Source: Winogradskyella endarachnes (lineage in GTDB: Bacteria; Bacteroidota; Bacteroidia; Flavobacteriales; Flavobacteriaceae). Taken from it: 64,000 bases of DNA. The notes beneath the pieces are model-generated. The model was given only the letters and a program-made list of their open reading frames with translations. It did not search any database and was not told where the DNA came from. Below are positions 17,447 to 26,595 of the stretch, in pieces (the stretch's first letter is position 1; every line of letters begins with the position of its first letter). The position numbers were made by a program, and so were the translations under genes. Location of the stretch: the NCBI RefSeq assembly GCF_009741275.1, contig NZ_WOWS01000002.1:762413-826412 (forward strand), in the 5' to 3' direction.

Positions 17447-19897
17447 TTAATTTTTTTCGTTTTCTAATAATTGGTCAAGGGCAACTAAATCTGGCACTAA
17501 AACTTGTCTCGCTTTACTACCTTCAAAATTACCAACAATACCAGCAGCTTCTAATTGGTCTATAATTCTACCAGCTCTATTGTAACCTAATTTTAATTTT
17601 CTTTGCAATAAAGATGCCGAACCTTGTTGAGCGGTAACAATTAATTCTGCAGCTTCTCTAAATAATTTATCTCTGTCTGAAATATCTATATCAAGATTTG
17701 TGCCACCTTCCTCACCAACATATTCTGGTAATAGGTGAGCATCCGGATAGGCTTTTTGAGAGCCAATAAATTCGGTAATTTTTTCAACCTCTGGTGTATC
17801 TACAAAGGCACATTGTATACGGACTAAATCGTTACCTTGGGTGTAAAGCATATCTCCTCTACCAATTAGTTGATCAGCTCCAGGTCCATCTAAAATAGTT
17901 CTAGAATCTATTTTACTGGTTACTCTAAAGGCTATACGTGCTGGGAAATTGGCTTTAATAATACCAGTTATTACGTTAACAGATGGTCGCTGCGTTGCTA
18001 CAATTAAATGTATACCAATAGCACGAGCCAATTGCGCTAAACGTGCAATAGGTGTTTCTACTTCTTTACCGGCTGTCATTATTAAATCTGCAAATTCATC
18101 AACAACCAAAACAATGTATGGTAAAAAAGCATGACCATCGTTTGGGTTTAACTTTCTAGCTTTAAATTTAGCGTTGTATTCTGATATGTTTCTACAAAAT
18201 GCATTTTTAAGCATTTCGTAACGGTTATCCATTTCAATACAAAGTGAATTTAAAGTGTTTATTACCTTGGTATTATCGGTAATAATGGCATCTTCACTAT
18301 CTGGTAGTTTTGCTAAATAATGTCGTTCAATTTTATTAAAAAGGGTAAGTTCTACCTTTTTTGGGTCTACCAACACAAATTTTACCTCTGCAGGATGCTT
18401 TTTGTATAATAGAGACGTTAGTACAGCATTTAGACCTACCGATTTACCTTGACCAGTTGCACCTGCCATTAGCATGTGAGGCATTTTAGCTAAATCAACA
18501 ACAAAGGTTTCATTACTAATAGTTTTACCAAAAGCAATTGGTAATTGCATCTCTGATTTTTGAAATTTTTGCGACGCAATAACTGAACGCATTGATACTA
18601 TTGTTGATTTTTTATTAGGTACTTCAATACCAATAGTACCTTTGCCAGGTATGGGCGCAATAATTCTTATGCCTAAAGCAGAAAGTGATAATGCTATATC
18701 ATCCTCTAGGTTTTTAATTTTTGAAATTCTAATACCAGCTTCTGGTACAATTTCGTATAATGTAACCGTTGGCCCAATGGTTGCTTTAATGCTAGAAATA
18801 CCTATTTTGTAGTTATTTAAGGTTTCTACAATACGGTTTTTGTTTTCCTCTAATTCTTCTTGGTCAATAGAAATCCCTTCGTTATCGTATTTCTTTAATA
18901 AGTCTATCGTAGGAAATTGATATTTTCCTAATTCTAAAGTTGGGTCAAATTGCCCAAAATCTTCAACTAACTTGTCAGCTAAGTTGTCGGTTTCAGATTT
19001 TTCTTCTTCTACAGCTTCAACTTCAATCTTTAATTCTGGTACGTCAATCGTTTCTTCTATAGGTTTCTCAGTAACTTCCATAGTAAGCTTTGTTTCAGGC
19101 TCAATGGACATTTCTGGTTCTAGTTTTGGTTTAGAATGTTTGCTAATGGTAGGTTCTGATTGTTCTAAAGGAATCTCAAAAGCAGATTTTATAGCTTCAG
19201 CTTCTTCTGTTAAATTATTATCAATATTAACAACTGGTGTTTTTTCGTTGTCTTCAGCTTTTAAATCTTCTTTAATTGAACTTTTGGCACTTTTAAAGAG
19301 CTTAACAATGCTTTCTCCTGTGACTTTAAATCTTATTGCTAAATACGTAATAAGTCCAAAAACAAGAAGAAGTATAGTGCCAATTTTACCAATATAATCT
19401 TGAAAATAGGTATTCATTTCAAAACCTATTGTGCCACCAAGCAAATCGTATTTATGTGTAAAAAATCCGAATAGAATTGATAACCAAATAACAATGAGTG
19501 TTCCCCAAACCCAGTGTTTTCTGAGTTTTACTTTGTTTAAATCTAAAGCGATATACACGCCAGAAAGAAATATTAAGCCAGAAAAAATAAATGAAGGTAA
19601 TCCAAATCCTTTAGTGATAAAAAATTCACTAACCCAAGCACCAAGCTGACTTGCCCAATTTTTATATTCTGTGGAGCGTTCTGGAAAACTGTGTAATACA
19701 CTTTGGTCTTCCTTACCCGTAAAGACAAAAGATAAAAAGGAAATAAAAAGAAGAAGACCAATAATTATTAATAAACTACCAAGCACAAGTTTGTGCTGAC
19801 TCGTTAGTTTAAAAGCAGGCTTTTTTACCTTAGGCGTTACTTTTGCCTTAGGTTTTGCTTTGGTTGTGGTTTTCTTTTTAGTTGTTTTTTTTGCCAT
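17447..19897 (-). CDS. ftsK: FtsK/SpoIIIE DNA translocase
   Basis: 816 aa. A Lys-rich N-terminal tail (KKTTKKKTTTKAK) is followed by four or five membrane helices (about 30-195) and an acidic linker (about 200-320). The motor has an alpha/beta part (about 330-450) and the RecA-like ATPase. Walker A is AGATGQGKSVGLN and Walker B is IVLVVDEFADLI. The C-terminal gamma winged helix (about 745-810, QGSASLLQRKLKLGYNRAG) reads KOPS-like DNA sites. It pumps the terminus region through the closing septum and promotes dimer resolution. It is probably the first gene of the ftsK-lolA-lptF operon. Confidence 0.96.
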   Translation of the reverse strand: MAKKTTKKKTTTKAKPKAKVTPKVKKPAFKLTSQHKLVLGSLLIIIGLLLFISFLSFVFTGKEDQSVLHSFPERSTEYKNWASQLGAWVSEFFITKGFGLPSFIFSGLIFLSGVYIALDLNKVKLRKHWVWGTLIVIWLSILFGFFTHKYDLLGGTIGFEMNTYFQDYIGKIGTILLLVFGLITYLAIRFKVTGESIVKLFKSAKSSIKEDLKAEDNEKTPVVNIDNNLTEEAEAIKSAFEIPLEQSEPTISKHSKPKLEPEMSIEPETKLTMEVTEKPIEETIDVPELKIEVEAVEEEKSETDNLADKLVEDFGQFDPTLELGKYQFPTIDLLKKYDNEGISIDQEELEENKNRIVETLNNYKIGISSIKATIGPTVTLYEIVPEAGIRISKIKNLEDDIALSLSALGIRIIAPIPGKGTIGIEVPNKKSTIVSMRSVIASQKFQKSEMQLPIAFGKTISNETFVVDLAKMPHMLMAGATGQGKSVGLNAVLTSLLYKKHPAEVKFVLVDPKKVELTLFNKIERHYLAKLPDSEDAIITDNTKVINTLNSLCIEMDNRYEMLKNAFCRNISEYNAKFKARKLNPNDGHAFLPYIVLVVDEFADLIMTAGKEVETPIARLAQLARAIGIHLIVATQRPSVNVITGIIKANFPARIAFRVTSKIDSRTILDGPGADQLIGRGDMLYTQGNDLVRIQCAFVDTPEVEKITEFIGSQKAYPDAHLLPEYVGEEGGTNLDIDISDRDKLFREAAELIVTAQQGSASLLQRKLKLGYNRAGRIIDQLEAAGIVGNFEGSKARQVLVPDLVALDQLLENEKN

Positions 19898-19903
19898 ACT
19901 TAC

Positions 19904-19921
19904 TTCCTGCGAAAATAGGAA
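19904..19921. repeat. Small REP-like hairpin (TTCCT-GCGAAAAT-AGGAA)
   Basis: Inverted repeat TTCCT/AGGAA with a GCGAAAAT centre, between the ftsK start and the stop of the VanY-like gene. It closely resembles the hairpin at 34922-34941, suggesting a dispersed family. Confidence 0.45.
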
Positions 19922-19927
19922 TCTATT

Positions 19928-20701
19928 TTATTTATATGCTGTTGCTTTTTTAGAAATACCATTAACATAGTTTTCTATTACATTAAGGTCTTTTGCTAAT
20001 TCAGCACCATCAAAATCAATTATATCATCTAGTGTTATATTAGAATTATAAAATTCTAAATATTTGCTGGCTAAAGGTAAATAAGACCAATGCCATTTTT
20101 CTAGATTATAACCAGTTCTGCCGTTATCTTTAGTGGTATAAACCTGATAAAATCCGTAATCATTAGCATTTTCATTTAACCAACGGTAAATAGCTTTTCC
20201 TTTTGCTGTGCTAAAATACGAATTAGTTAAATTATTTAGGTCTAAATCTGTTCCCCAATGATGACGAGATGTACTTGGCATAGAACTATATTCTAATATT
20301 TTCTGTGCTCTATCCAATGGTTTTAGATTGTTATACTTTTTCCATTTGCGTTCCCAAATAGCCTTTTGCTCCTTAAAATTTCGTGTTCCAGATAAAATTA
20401 CTAAATCTATTTGGTCTTTTTTTGCGGCTTTGTACATGTCTAAAAAAGCAGCATATACGTCTTTATTGAGATATAACGTTTTTGCAGAATGGTCTGTGCT
20501 AACTTTAATAAATGTAGAATCTGTTTTATAATTAAATTTTCCTAAGACTAAAGATTTATTAATATTGAGTTTTGATTTTTCTTTAGTTTGAAGGCTGTCG
20601 TTACTACTTGTTGCAACTTCTGCTACAACAACTTTATTTGGTTTTGTGTTACAACTTACCACCAGGCAAAGCATAAAAAATGTAGCAAGTAATAATTTCA
20701 T
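19928..20701 (-). CDS. M15 (VanY/DdcY-like) D-Ala-D-Ala carboxypeptidase, lipoprotein
   Basis: 257 aa from the ATG at 20701. The frame extends to a TTG at 20740, but the ATG gives a proper lipoprotein signal (LCLVVSC). The M15B zinc motifs are present: SRHHWGTDLDLN (SxHxxGxAxD type) near the middle and EKWHWSYLP (WHxxY type) toward the end. The conserved SGTRNFKEQKAIW block precedes them. In this family the enzyme trims the terminal D-Ala of peptidoglycan stem peptides. A lipid anchor would hold it in the periplasm. A -7 element lies upstream at 20738-20745. Confidence 0.9.
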   Translation of the reverse strand: MKLLLATFFMLCLVVSCNTKPNKVVVAEVATSSNDSLQTKEKSKLNINKSLVLGKFNYKTDSTFIKVSTDHSAKTLYLNKDVYAAFLDMYKAAKKDQIDLVILSGTRNFKEQKAIWERKWKKYNNLKPLDRAQKILEYSSMPSTSRHHWGTDLDLNNLTNSYFSTAKGKAIYRWLNENANDYGFYQVYTTKDNGRTGYNLEKWHWSYLPLASKYLEFYNSNITLDDIIDFDGAELAKDLNVIENYVNGISKKATAYK

Positions 20702-20737
20702 TGATGAGTTTAAAAGTATTGATGAATTGCAATGACG

Positions 20738-20745
20738 CAAAAATA
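20738..20745 (-). promoter_or_regulatory. Probable -7 element for the VanY-like gene
   Basis: TATTTTTG on the minus strand matches TAnnTTTG; the chosen ATG is 36 nt downstream. It overlaps the TTG start of the longer ORF, which supports the ATG at 20701. No clear -33 TTG. Confidence 0.45.
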
Positions 20746-20780
20746 CAAATATGAAACGTTAATTCTAGTGCTTTTGGTAT

Positions 20781-21149
20781 TTATAGGAACTTAGGTAGAT
20801 AAATAATTCCGGCAATGATAATAGCTATAATTGAAGCAATAAAAACGGCTCCGGCTGCTACATCTTTTATTAGGCCTATTTTTTTATGGTATTCTGGGTG
20901 AATAAAATCTGCAATATATTCTACAGCAGTATTCATGCCTTCCATGCTCATTACAATACCAATCATAATGAATTGAGCCATCCATTCGCTTTTAGAAATA
21001 TCAAAATAGAAGCCAGCACAAGTCATTACAATTGTAATAAATAATTGTACCTTTATACTAGCTTCTGTTCTAATAAGAATGAGCATGCCTTTAAAAGCAA
21101 AGCCTACACTTTTTAGTCTATTAACTAAAAACGTTTCTTTTTTTTGCAT
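20781..21149 (-). CDS. dgkA: Diacylglycerol kinase family (DgkA) membrane protein
   Basis: 122 aa, the normal DgkA size. The fold shows in GFAFKGMLILIRTEASIKVQ (surface helix and first helix), MEGMNTAVEYIADFI (the conserved ExxNTAxE motif) and KDVAAGAVFIAS (the KDxAAGAV motif), with three membrane helices. It phosphorylates diacylglycerol or undecaprenol at the inner membrane; in many bacteria with a separate recycling route the lipid substrate is undecaprenol, and sequence alone does not decide. It begins 5 nt after the tpx stop, so it is probably co-transcribed with tpx. Confidence 0.93.
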   Translation of the reverse strand: MQKKETFLVNRLKSVGFAFKGMLILIRTEASIKVQLFITIVMTCAGFYFDISKSEWMAQFIMIGIVMSMEGMNTAVEYIADFIHPEYHKKIGLIKDVAAGAVFIASIIAIIIAGIIYLPKFL

Positions 21150-21154
21150 TCAAA

Positions 21155-21655
21155 TTATTTAAGTACCTCTAAAGCAGCTTCGTAATTTGGTTCGTCTGCA
21201 ATTTCAGCAACTTGCTCTGTATGTAATACTGTACCATCCTTATCTACAACAACAATACATCTAGATAATAATGGTGTTAATGGGCCAGTTTTAAAAGTTA
21301 AACCGTAATCATCACCAAAGCTTCCTGTTTTAAAATCTGAAAGACTTTCTACGTTATCTAAACCTTCTGCGCCACAAAACCGCGCTAATGCAAATGGTAA
21401 ATCTTTAGAAATACATAATACTTTAGTCTCTGGTAATTCGCTAGCTTTTTCGTTAAATGTTCTTACAGATTGAGCACATGTACCTGTATCTACACTAGGA
21501 AAAATATTTAACACTAATCTATTGCCTTCAAAATCTGACATAGATTTGGTAGATAAGTCTGTTGCAGTTAATTTAAAATCTGGAGATTTACTACCAACTG
21601 ATGGTAAACTACCTGTAGTTTCTATAGGATTTCCTCCTAAAGTTATATTAGCCAT
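21155..21655 (-). CDS. tpx: Thiol peroxidase Tpx
   Basis: 166 aa, the family length. Cys60 in FPSVDTGTCAQSV is the peroxidatic cysteine, and Cys94 in ARFCGAEGLDN is the resolving cysteine, as in atypical 2-Cys peroxiredoxins of the Tpx type. The N-terminal ITLGGNPIETTG is diagnostic. It reduces hydroperoxides using thioredoxin. It is followed within 5 nt by dgkA. A strong -7 element is not obvious upstream. Confidence 0.96.
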   Translation of the reverse strand: MANITLGGNPIETTGSLPSVGSKSPDFKLTATDLSTKSMSDFEGNRLVLNIFPSVDTGTCAQSVRTFNEKASELPETKVLCISKDLPFALARFCGAEGLDNVESLSDFKTGSFGDDYGLTFKTGPLTPLLSRCIVVVDKDGTVLHTEQVAEIADEPNYEAALEVLK

Positions 21656-21762
21656 ATGTTTTTGATTTTAGAATGTTAAAAATAAGAACTTTTAAATGTA
21701 ATAATATTAAATAAACGATAATATTTCAATAGGTATTTATCTTATGGTTAATATACATTAAC

Positions 21763-21797
21763 AAAAAACCTCAAGCCCTGAAACTTGAGGTTTTTTT
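21763..21797. terminator. Terminator between pheT and tpx
   Basis: The 13-nt arms 21763-21775 and 21784-21796 pair perfectly around CCCTGAAA, with an A run at the left and a T run at the right. It therefore works in both directions. It closes pheT on the minus strand. Confidence 0.88.
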
Positions 21798-21814
21798 ATA
21801 ATATATAATATAAT

Positions 21815-24241
21815 TTATCTTAATTCTGCACCAAGCTTGGTCTCAAAGTTAGATTGTAGTTTAGACATTATTTTGTCTATCTGCTTATCGTTTAGCGTTT
21901 TGTTTTCATCTTGCAGAATAAAACTCACGGCATAACTCTTTTTACCAGCTGGTAAGTTTTTGCCTTCGTATACATCAAAAAGATTCACACTTTTAAGTAA
22001 TTGTCTTTCGGTTTGTTTAGCAATAGTGTTTATCTCTTCAAAAGTAACTTTGTTGTCTAATAGTAAAGCAAAATCACGTCTAACTTCTGGGTATTTAGAA
22101 ATAGCACTATACTTAATTTTGTTGTGTTTAGCCATGTCTATTACATTGTCCCAATTAAAATCAGCAAACAATACATTCTGAGAAATACCAAAGTGTTTTA
22201 AAACCGATTTTTTAACCAACCCAAAGTCAACCATTTTTTTCTTTCCAACAGATAAGCTCATACCTTCACTAAAGATATCAGATTTTATTGGTGCCGACTT
22301 TAATTTGGTTAAACCTAGTCTGTGTAAAACCGCTTCAACCGTTCCTTTTACATAAAAGAAATCACTCGGATTTGCTGCGGAATTCCAACGTTCTTCAGAT
22401 TTATTTCCTGTTACAAAAACCGATAAATGTTTATGTTCTTCTCTAGCTTCTGTGTATTGATGGTATGTTTTTCCAAATTCAAATAACTTTAAATCATCAC
22501 GTTTTCTATTGATGTTATGAGCAACCGCTTCTAAACCAGAAAACAATAAGGACTGACGCATAACTTCTAAATCGTTACTTAAAGGATTTAGCATTTTTAC
22601 GTTATGCGCATCATTTAAATCTTCACTTAACTCTATATATTTTGGCGATGTTAAAGAATTAGACATAATCTCGTAAAAGCCTTGAGATGCTAATTGATTA
22701 CCAATGATATTTTGTAATTTATAATCTTCAAAACGAGAAGAGTTAGAAATCGATGCATTTAACTTAGTGGTTGTAATTATATTATTGTAGCCATAAACTC
22801 TTAATATTTCTTCAATAATATCAGCTTCTCGCTGTACATCGTTTCTGTAAGGAGGTACTGTAAGTCCTAAGCCAGCTTCTGTAACATTATTTACTTTAAT
22901 ATCTAATGAGGTAAGTATGCTTTTAATTGTTTCTTTAGGAATTTCTTCACCAATCAACTTTTTAGCATTTTCAAAACTTAATCTAACTTCAAAATCTTTA
23001 ATTTTCTTTGGGTAGGCATCAACAATTTCACTTGTAATTTCACCTCCTGCAATTTCAGTAATAAGTAAAGCAGCACGTTTTAAAGCATATTCCGTAAGAT
23101 TAGGGTCAATACCTCTTTCAAATCTAAAAGAGGCATCTGTATTTAATGCGTGGCGTTTTGCTGTTTTACGAACACTTACCGGATTAAAATATGCACTTTC
23201 TAAAAAAATACGTGTGGTATGCTCCGTAACACCAGAGTCAATACCACCAAAAACACCAGCTATACACATTGGTTTTTCTGCATCGCAAATCATTAAATCA
23301 TCCTCATGTAATTGGCGCTCAACACCATCTAAAGTGGTGAATTTTGTGCCAGCTTCACAGGTTTTCACTTCAATTTTATTGCCTGCAATTTTGTCTGCAT
23401 CAAAGGCATGTAATGGTTGCCCTAATTCATGCAATACATAATTAGTGGCATCCACAACATTATTAATTGGTGCTAAACCAATAGATTTTAAACGATGTTG
23501 TAACCAAGTGGGCGATGCCTCTACTTTTAATCCAGATAGTGTAATACCACAATAACGAGGTGCTTTTTCAATATCCTTAACATCAACATCTATTTTTAAG
23601 GACCTAGCGTCTACGTGAAAAGAACTCACTGAAGGTGTAATTAATTCTAAAGAAACATCTTTTTGCAATAAGCCAGCTTTTAAGTCTCTTGCTACACCAT
23701 AATGACTCATGGCATCAGCTCGGTTTGGTGTAAGTCCGATTTCAAAAACTTGGTCGTTTTCAACTTTAAATAAGTCAGAAGCTAATGTACCAACACTTAG
23801 ATCAGCATCTAAAACCATAATGCCGTCATGAGATTCACCTAGACCAAGCTCGTCTTCAGCACAAATCATTCCGTGGCTTTCTTCGCCTCTAATTTTTCCT
23901 TTTTTAATTTTCCAGGCTTCACCTTCGGCAGTATAAAGAGTGGTGCCAATAGTAGCCACAGGTACTTTTTGTCCGGCAGCAACATTAGGTGCGCCACATA
24001 CAATTTGCACAGGCGCTTCTGTGCCAATATTAACCGTGGTTACTTTTAAACGGTCTGCATTTGGGTGTTGTACACAAGTTAAAACTTCGCCAACAACGAT
24101 GCCTTTTAAGCCACCTTTTACAGATTCGTAAGTATCTATACCTTCTATTTCTAAACCTAAGTCGGTTAGTAAATCGCCGGTTTTTTCAGCGTCCCAATCG
24201 GTTTTTATAAACTGTTTAAGCCAGTTGTATGAAATCTTCAT
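21815..24241 (-). CDS. pheT: Phenylalanine-tRNA ligase beta subunit
   Basis: 808 aa, a full-length bacterial PheT. The domain order is an N-terminal EMAP-like tRNA-binding domain (about 40-150, VQHPNADRLKV), the B3/B4 editing domain (about 215-380), the B5 DNA-binding-like domain (about 405-475), the catalytic-like core (about 485-690) and a C-terminal FDX-ACB anticodon domain (about 715-808, SKYPEVRRDFALLL). With PheS it forms the alpha2beta2 enzyme charging tRNA-Phe; B3/B4 clears Tyr-tRNA-Phe. PheS is not in the window, so the two subunits are separately encoded. A TATCTTTG promoter element lies upstream. Confidence 0.97.
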   Translation of the reverse strand: MKISYNWLKQFIKTDWDAEKTGDLLTDLGLEIEGIDTYESVKGGLKGIVVGEVLTCVQHPNADRLKVTTVNIGTEAPVQIVCGAPNVAAGQKVPVATIGTTLYTAEGEAWKIKKGKIRGEESHGMICAEDELGLGESHDGIMVLDADLSVGTLASDLFKVENDQVFEIGLTPNRADAMSHYGVARDLKAGLLQKDVSLELITPSVSSFHVDARSLKIDVDVKDIEKAPRYCGITLSGLKVEASPTWLQHRLKSIGLAPINNVVDATNYVLHELGQPLHAFDADKIAGNKIEVKTCEAGTKFTTLDGVERQLHEDDLMICDAEKPMCIAGVFGGIDSGVTEHTTRIFLESAYFNPVSVRKTAKRHALNTDASFRFERGIDPNLTEYALKRAALLITEIAGGEITSEIVDAYPKKIKDFEVRLSFENAKKLIGEEIPKETIKSILTSLDIKVNNVTEAGLGLTVPPYRNDVQREADIIEEILRVYGYNNIITTTKLNASISNSSRFEDYKLQNIIGNQLASQGFYEIMSNSLTSPKYIELSEDLNDAHNVKMLNPLSNDLEVMRQSLLFSGLEAVAHNINRKRDDLKLFEFGKTYHQYTEAREEHKHLSVFVTGNKSEERWNSAANPSDFFYVKGTVEAVLHRLGLTKLKSAPIKSDIFSEGMSLSVGKKKMVDFGLVKKSVLKHFGISQNVLFADFNWDNVIDMAKHNKIKYSAISKYPEVRRDFALLLDNKVTFEEINTIAKQTERQLLKSVNLFDVYEGKNLPAGKKSYAVSFILQDENKTLNDKQIDKIMSKLQSNFETKLGAELR

Positions 24242-24262
24242 AATATCATTTTAGTCAATTTA

Positions 24263-24270
24263 CAAAGATA
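24263..24270 (-). promoter_or_regulatory. -7 element of the pheT promoter
   Basis: TATCTTTG on the minus strand is a full TAnnTTTG match, 21 nt before the pheT ATG. The nearest TTG upstream is only 13 nt away, so the -33 element is unclear. Confidence 0.6.
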
Positions 24271-24405
24271 AAAATACTTATGGCAAAAAAAATAAGTTAG
24301 CAGGTATATTAAGTTATTTCTTTTAAAATCATAATTTGTGACTTAATAGTAAATTAGTGTCATATGTATAAGGACAGAATTGTATAATCTTTAAAATAAA
24401 TTTAT

Positions 24406-24633
24406 ATGAAATCATTATTAAAAGGCTTAATTGTTTTAAGCATATTGCTATCTTATTCTTGCAGAGAAACCAAGGAAGAGGAAAAAGGAATAACAGAAGA
24501 TAAAACTGAGGTGGTAGATGAAACGGTTATCGCTACAGAGGCAGTTGAAGACGATTTAGATGAAGCAGAAGAATATATTAACGAAACTGAAAAAGAGTTA
24601 GAAGACGCTTTAAGTGATTTAGACAACATTTAA
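24406..24633 (+). CDS. Small acidic lipoprotein
   Basis: 75 aa. The signal peptide ends in lipobox LSYSC (Cys near residue 19). The mature 56 residues are almost entirely Glu, Asp, Thr and Val, with a probable short helix at the C-terminus. No domain is recognised. It stands 14 nt before a strongly basic secreted protein, and the opposite charges suggest the two could interact, but this is only an inference. Confidence 0.65.
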   Translation: MKSLLKGLIVLSILLSYSCRETKEEEKGITEDKTEVVDETVIATEAVEDDLDEAEEYINETEKELEDALSDLDNI

Positions 24634-24647
24634 TAAAGAAGATAATT

Positions 24648-25211
24648 ATGAAAAAAATACTCAACATTTTAATAGTAGTGATTTTTGTTGCTTTTAGCAG
24701 CATTTCAGTGCAGGCGCAAGGAAAACCAGAAAAAATAAAGGAAACAAAAGAAAAGATTGAAAAAAAATCTAAGAAAGCCACTAAGGACATAAAAGATAAA
24801 AAAGAAAAGGTAAAAAAGGAGCTGTCTGATAAATCTGAGAAAGCTAAAAAAGAATTGAAAGACAAAAAGGAAAAAATAAATACTAACAAAGGTGATGTTA
24901 AGAAGTCTGCAGTAGCGTTAGAGGCCAGTGCAAAAGGTAAAGCTAAAGTTGCTGAGGCAAAAGAAAAACTTCAAAAGAGGTCTGATTTTCTTGTGCAAAA
25001 GGAAGAAAAATTCAATTCATTTCAAGATAAAATTAGCGCAGCTAAAGTGCGTTTGCAAAAGTTAAAAGATGAGGGGAAATTATCTGCAGATCAAATAAAA
25101 GATAAGGAAGCTAAAATTGTAAAAGCAGAAGAAAGACTTAACAAGTACAAAGCTTCTATAAACGCTGCCAAAGAAAAGGTAAAAAATAGGACTAGTGTTT
25201 TAGAAAATTAA
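24648..25211 (+). CDS. Secreted Lys-rich coiled-coil protein
   Basis: 187 aa with a signal peptide ending at VQAQ. The mature protein is one long charged helix: repeated K-E-K blocks (KDKKEKVKKELSDKSEK and similar) in residues about 30-90, then less repetitive coiled coil with Ala and Gln to the end. Nearly a third of the residues are Lys. There is no catalytic motif. It could be a periplasmic structural or nucleic-acid-binding protein. It ends just before a strong terminator, so it closes a two-gene unit with the acidic lipoprotein. Confidence 0.7.
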   Translation: MKKILNILIVVIFVAFSSISVQAQGKPEKIKETKEKIEKKSKKATKDIKDKKEKVKKELSDKSEKAKKELKDKKEKINTNKGDVKKSAVALEASAKGKAKVAEAKEKLQKRSDFLVQKEEKFNSFQDKISAAKVRLQKLKDEGKLSADQIKDKEAKIVKAEERLNKYKASINAAKEKVKNRTSVLEN

Positions 25212-25230
25212 AAGAATTAATACTTATAAC

Positions 25231-25262
25231 AAAAGGTGCTAATTTATTAGCGCCTTTTTTTT
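25231..25262 (+). terminator. Rho-independent terminator
   Basis: Stem GGTGCTAAT/ATTAGCGCC (one G-T pair) followed by eight Ts, 20 nt after the coiled-coil gene. Confidence 0.9.
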
Positions 25263-25312
25263 ATTTGTAAGCAAATTGTTGTTATTTCGAACTTAATTAA
25301 AAGTCTATTTCT

Positions 25313-26554
25313 ATGCGTAACGTTATTGCTTGCCTTATTTTATTAATTCTTTGTGCTTGTAAAGAAGAAACAAAACAACAAACTATAGAACCACAACTTA
25401 AAATTGGAAGTTATAGAGCTATTTTAGAATTGCAAGACAATGAAAAATTACCTTTTAATTTTGAAGTTACATCAGCATCTGAATTAAAAGTTTTTAATGC
25501 TGAAGAAGTTATAGACGTAGACGAAATAACTTATAACAATGATTCTGTTTTTATTAACTTTCCTGTGTTTGAAGGTTATGTTGCTGCTAAATTAGATGGC
25601 GATAATTTAAATGGAAATTTTATAAAGGAAAGTTTAAATAGAGTAGTGCCATTTTCTGCTGAATTTGATAATGCTACGCGCTTTAATGTTTCAGAAAAAC
25701 CGTCTCAAAATGTATCAGGTATTTGGGAAACTGTTTTTAGTATAGGAATTGTTGATGATGAATATATTGCTAAAGGTATTTTTAAACAAGAAGGCAAAAA
25801 AGTAACCGGAACTTTTAGAACCACTACAGGTGATTACAGATATCTTGAAGGTGTAATGGATGGCGACCAAATGAAGCTTTCTACTTTTGATGGCGCACAT
25901 GCGTTTTTGTTTACAGCGAAGGTTACAGACTCTACAATGGAGGGTTTATTTTATTCTGGTAATCATTGGAAAGAGCCATTTATTGCAAAACGTAACAAGA
26001 ATTTTGAATTGCCAAACTCTAACGACTTAACCTTTTTAAAGGACGGTTATGATGCTTTAGATTTTGCGTTTCCGAATACATCAGATGAGTTGGTGTCTTT
26101 AAAAGATGACCGCTTTAAAAATAAAGTTGTGGTTGTTCAGATTATGGGAACTTGGTGCCCAAACTGTTTAGATGAAAGTAAATACTATGCAGAGTTTTAT
26201 AAAAACAATAAAGATAAAGACATAGAGTTTGTGGCATTAGCTTTTGAGTATGCTAAAACCAAAGAAGCGGCATTTAGCAGAATAGACCGTTTGCAAAGTA
26301 AAATAGATATTAATTATCCAATTCTTTTAGCACAATACGGAACTTCAGACAAAGCTAAAGCGCAAGAAAAACTACCAATGCTCAACCATGTGTTATCTTA
26401 TCCAACATCTATCTTTATCGACAAAAAAGGAAAAGTAAGAAAAATACATACAGGTTTTAATGGACCAGCAACGGGTGAAAAGTATGTGGAGTTTAAAGAA
26501 GAGTTTGAAGGGTTTGTTGATGATTTGTTGTTGGAGCAGAGGATTTTTGATTAA
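25313..26554 (+). CDS. TlpA-like thiol:disulfide reductase, lipoprotein
   Basis: 413 aa. Lipobox LCAC gives a predicted lipoprotein. Residues about 25-230 are a beta-rich N-terminal region with two lipocalin-like repeats (FxxEGxKVTGTFRTTTGDY). The C-terminal thioredoxin fold (about 240-405) has the redox pair Cys282-Pro-Asn-Cys285 in GTWCPNCLDES and the cis-Pro block SYPTSIFIDKKGKV. Such proteins act in the periplasm as thiol reductases for cytochrome maturation or for other clients. The N-terminal part has no named domain that I can state with confidence. Confidence 0.88.
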   Translation: MRNVIACLILLILCACKEETKQQTIEPQLKIGSYRAILELQDNEKLPFNFEVTSASELKVFNAEEVIDVDEITYNNDSVFINFPVFEGYVAAKLDGDNLNGNFIKESLNRVVPFSAEFDNATRFNVSEKPSQNVSGIWETVFSIGIVDDEYIAKGIFKQEGKKVTGTFRTTTGDYRYLEGVMDGDQMKLSTFDGAHAFLFTAKVTDSTMEGLFYSGNHWKEPFIAKRNKNFELPNSNDLTFLKDGYDALDFAFPNTSDELVSLKDDRFKNKVVVVQIMGTWCPNCLDESKYYAEFYKNNKDKDIEFVALAFEYAKTKEAAFSRIDRLQSKIDINYPILLAQYGTSDKAKAQEKLPMLNHVLSYPTSIFIDKKGKVRKIHTGFNGPATGEKYVEFKEEFEGFVDDLLLEQRIFD

Positions 26555-26595
26555 TGAGACTTTTTCTAGAAGTTAATTATATTCAGTGACGATAA

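Noticed and set aside
20702..20740. VanY-like start at TTG 20740
   Set aside because: It falls on the -7 element of the likely promoter and hides the lipoprotein signal; ATG 20701 is better.
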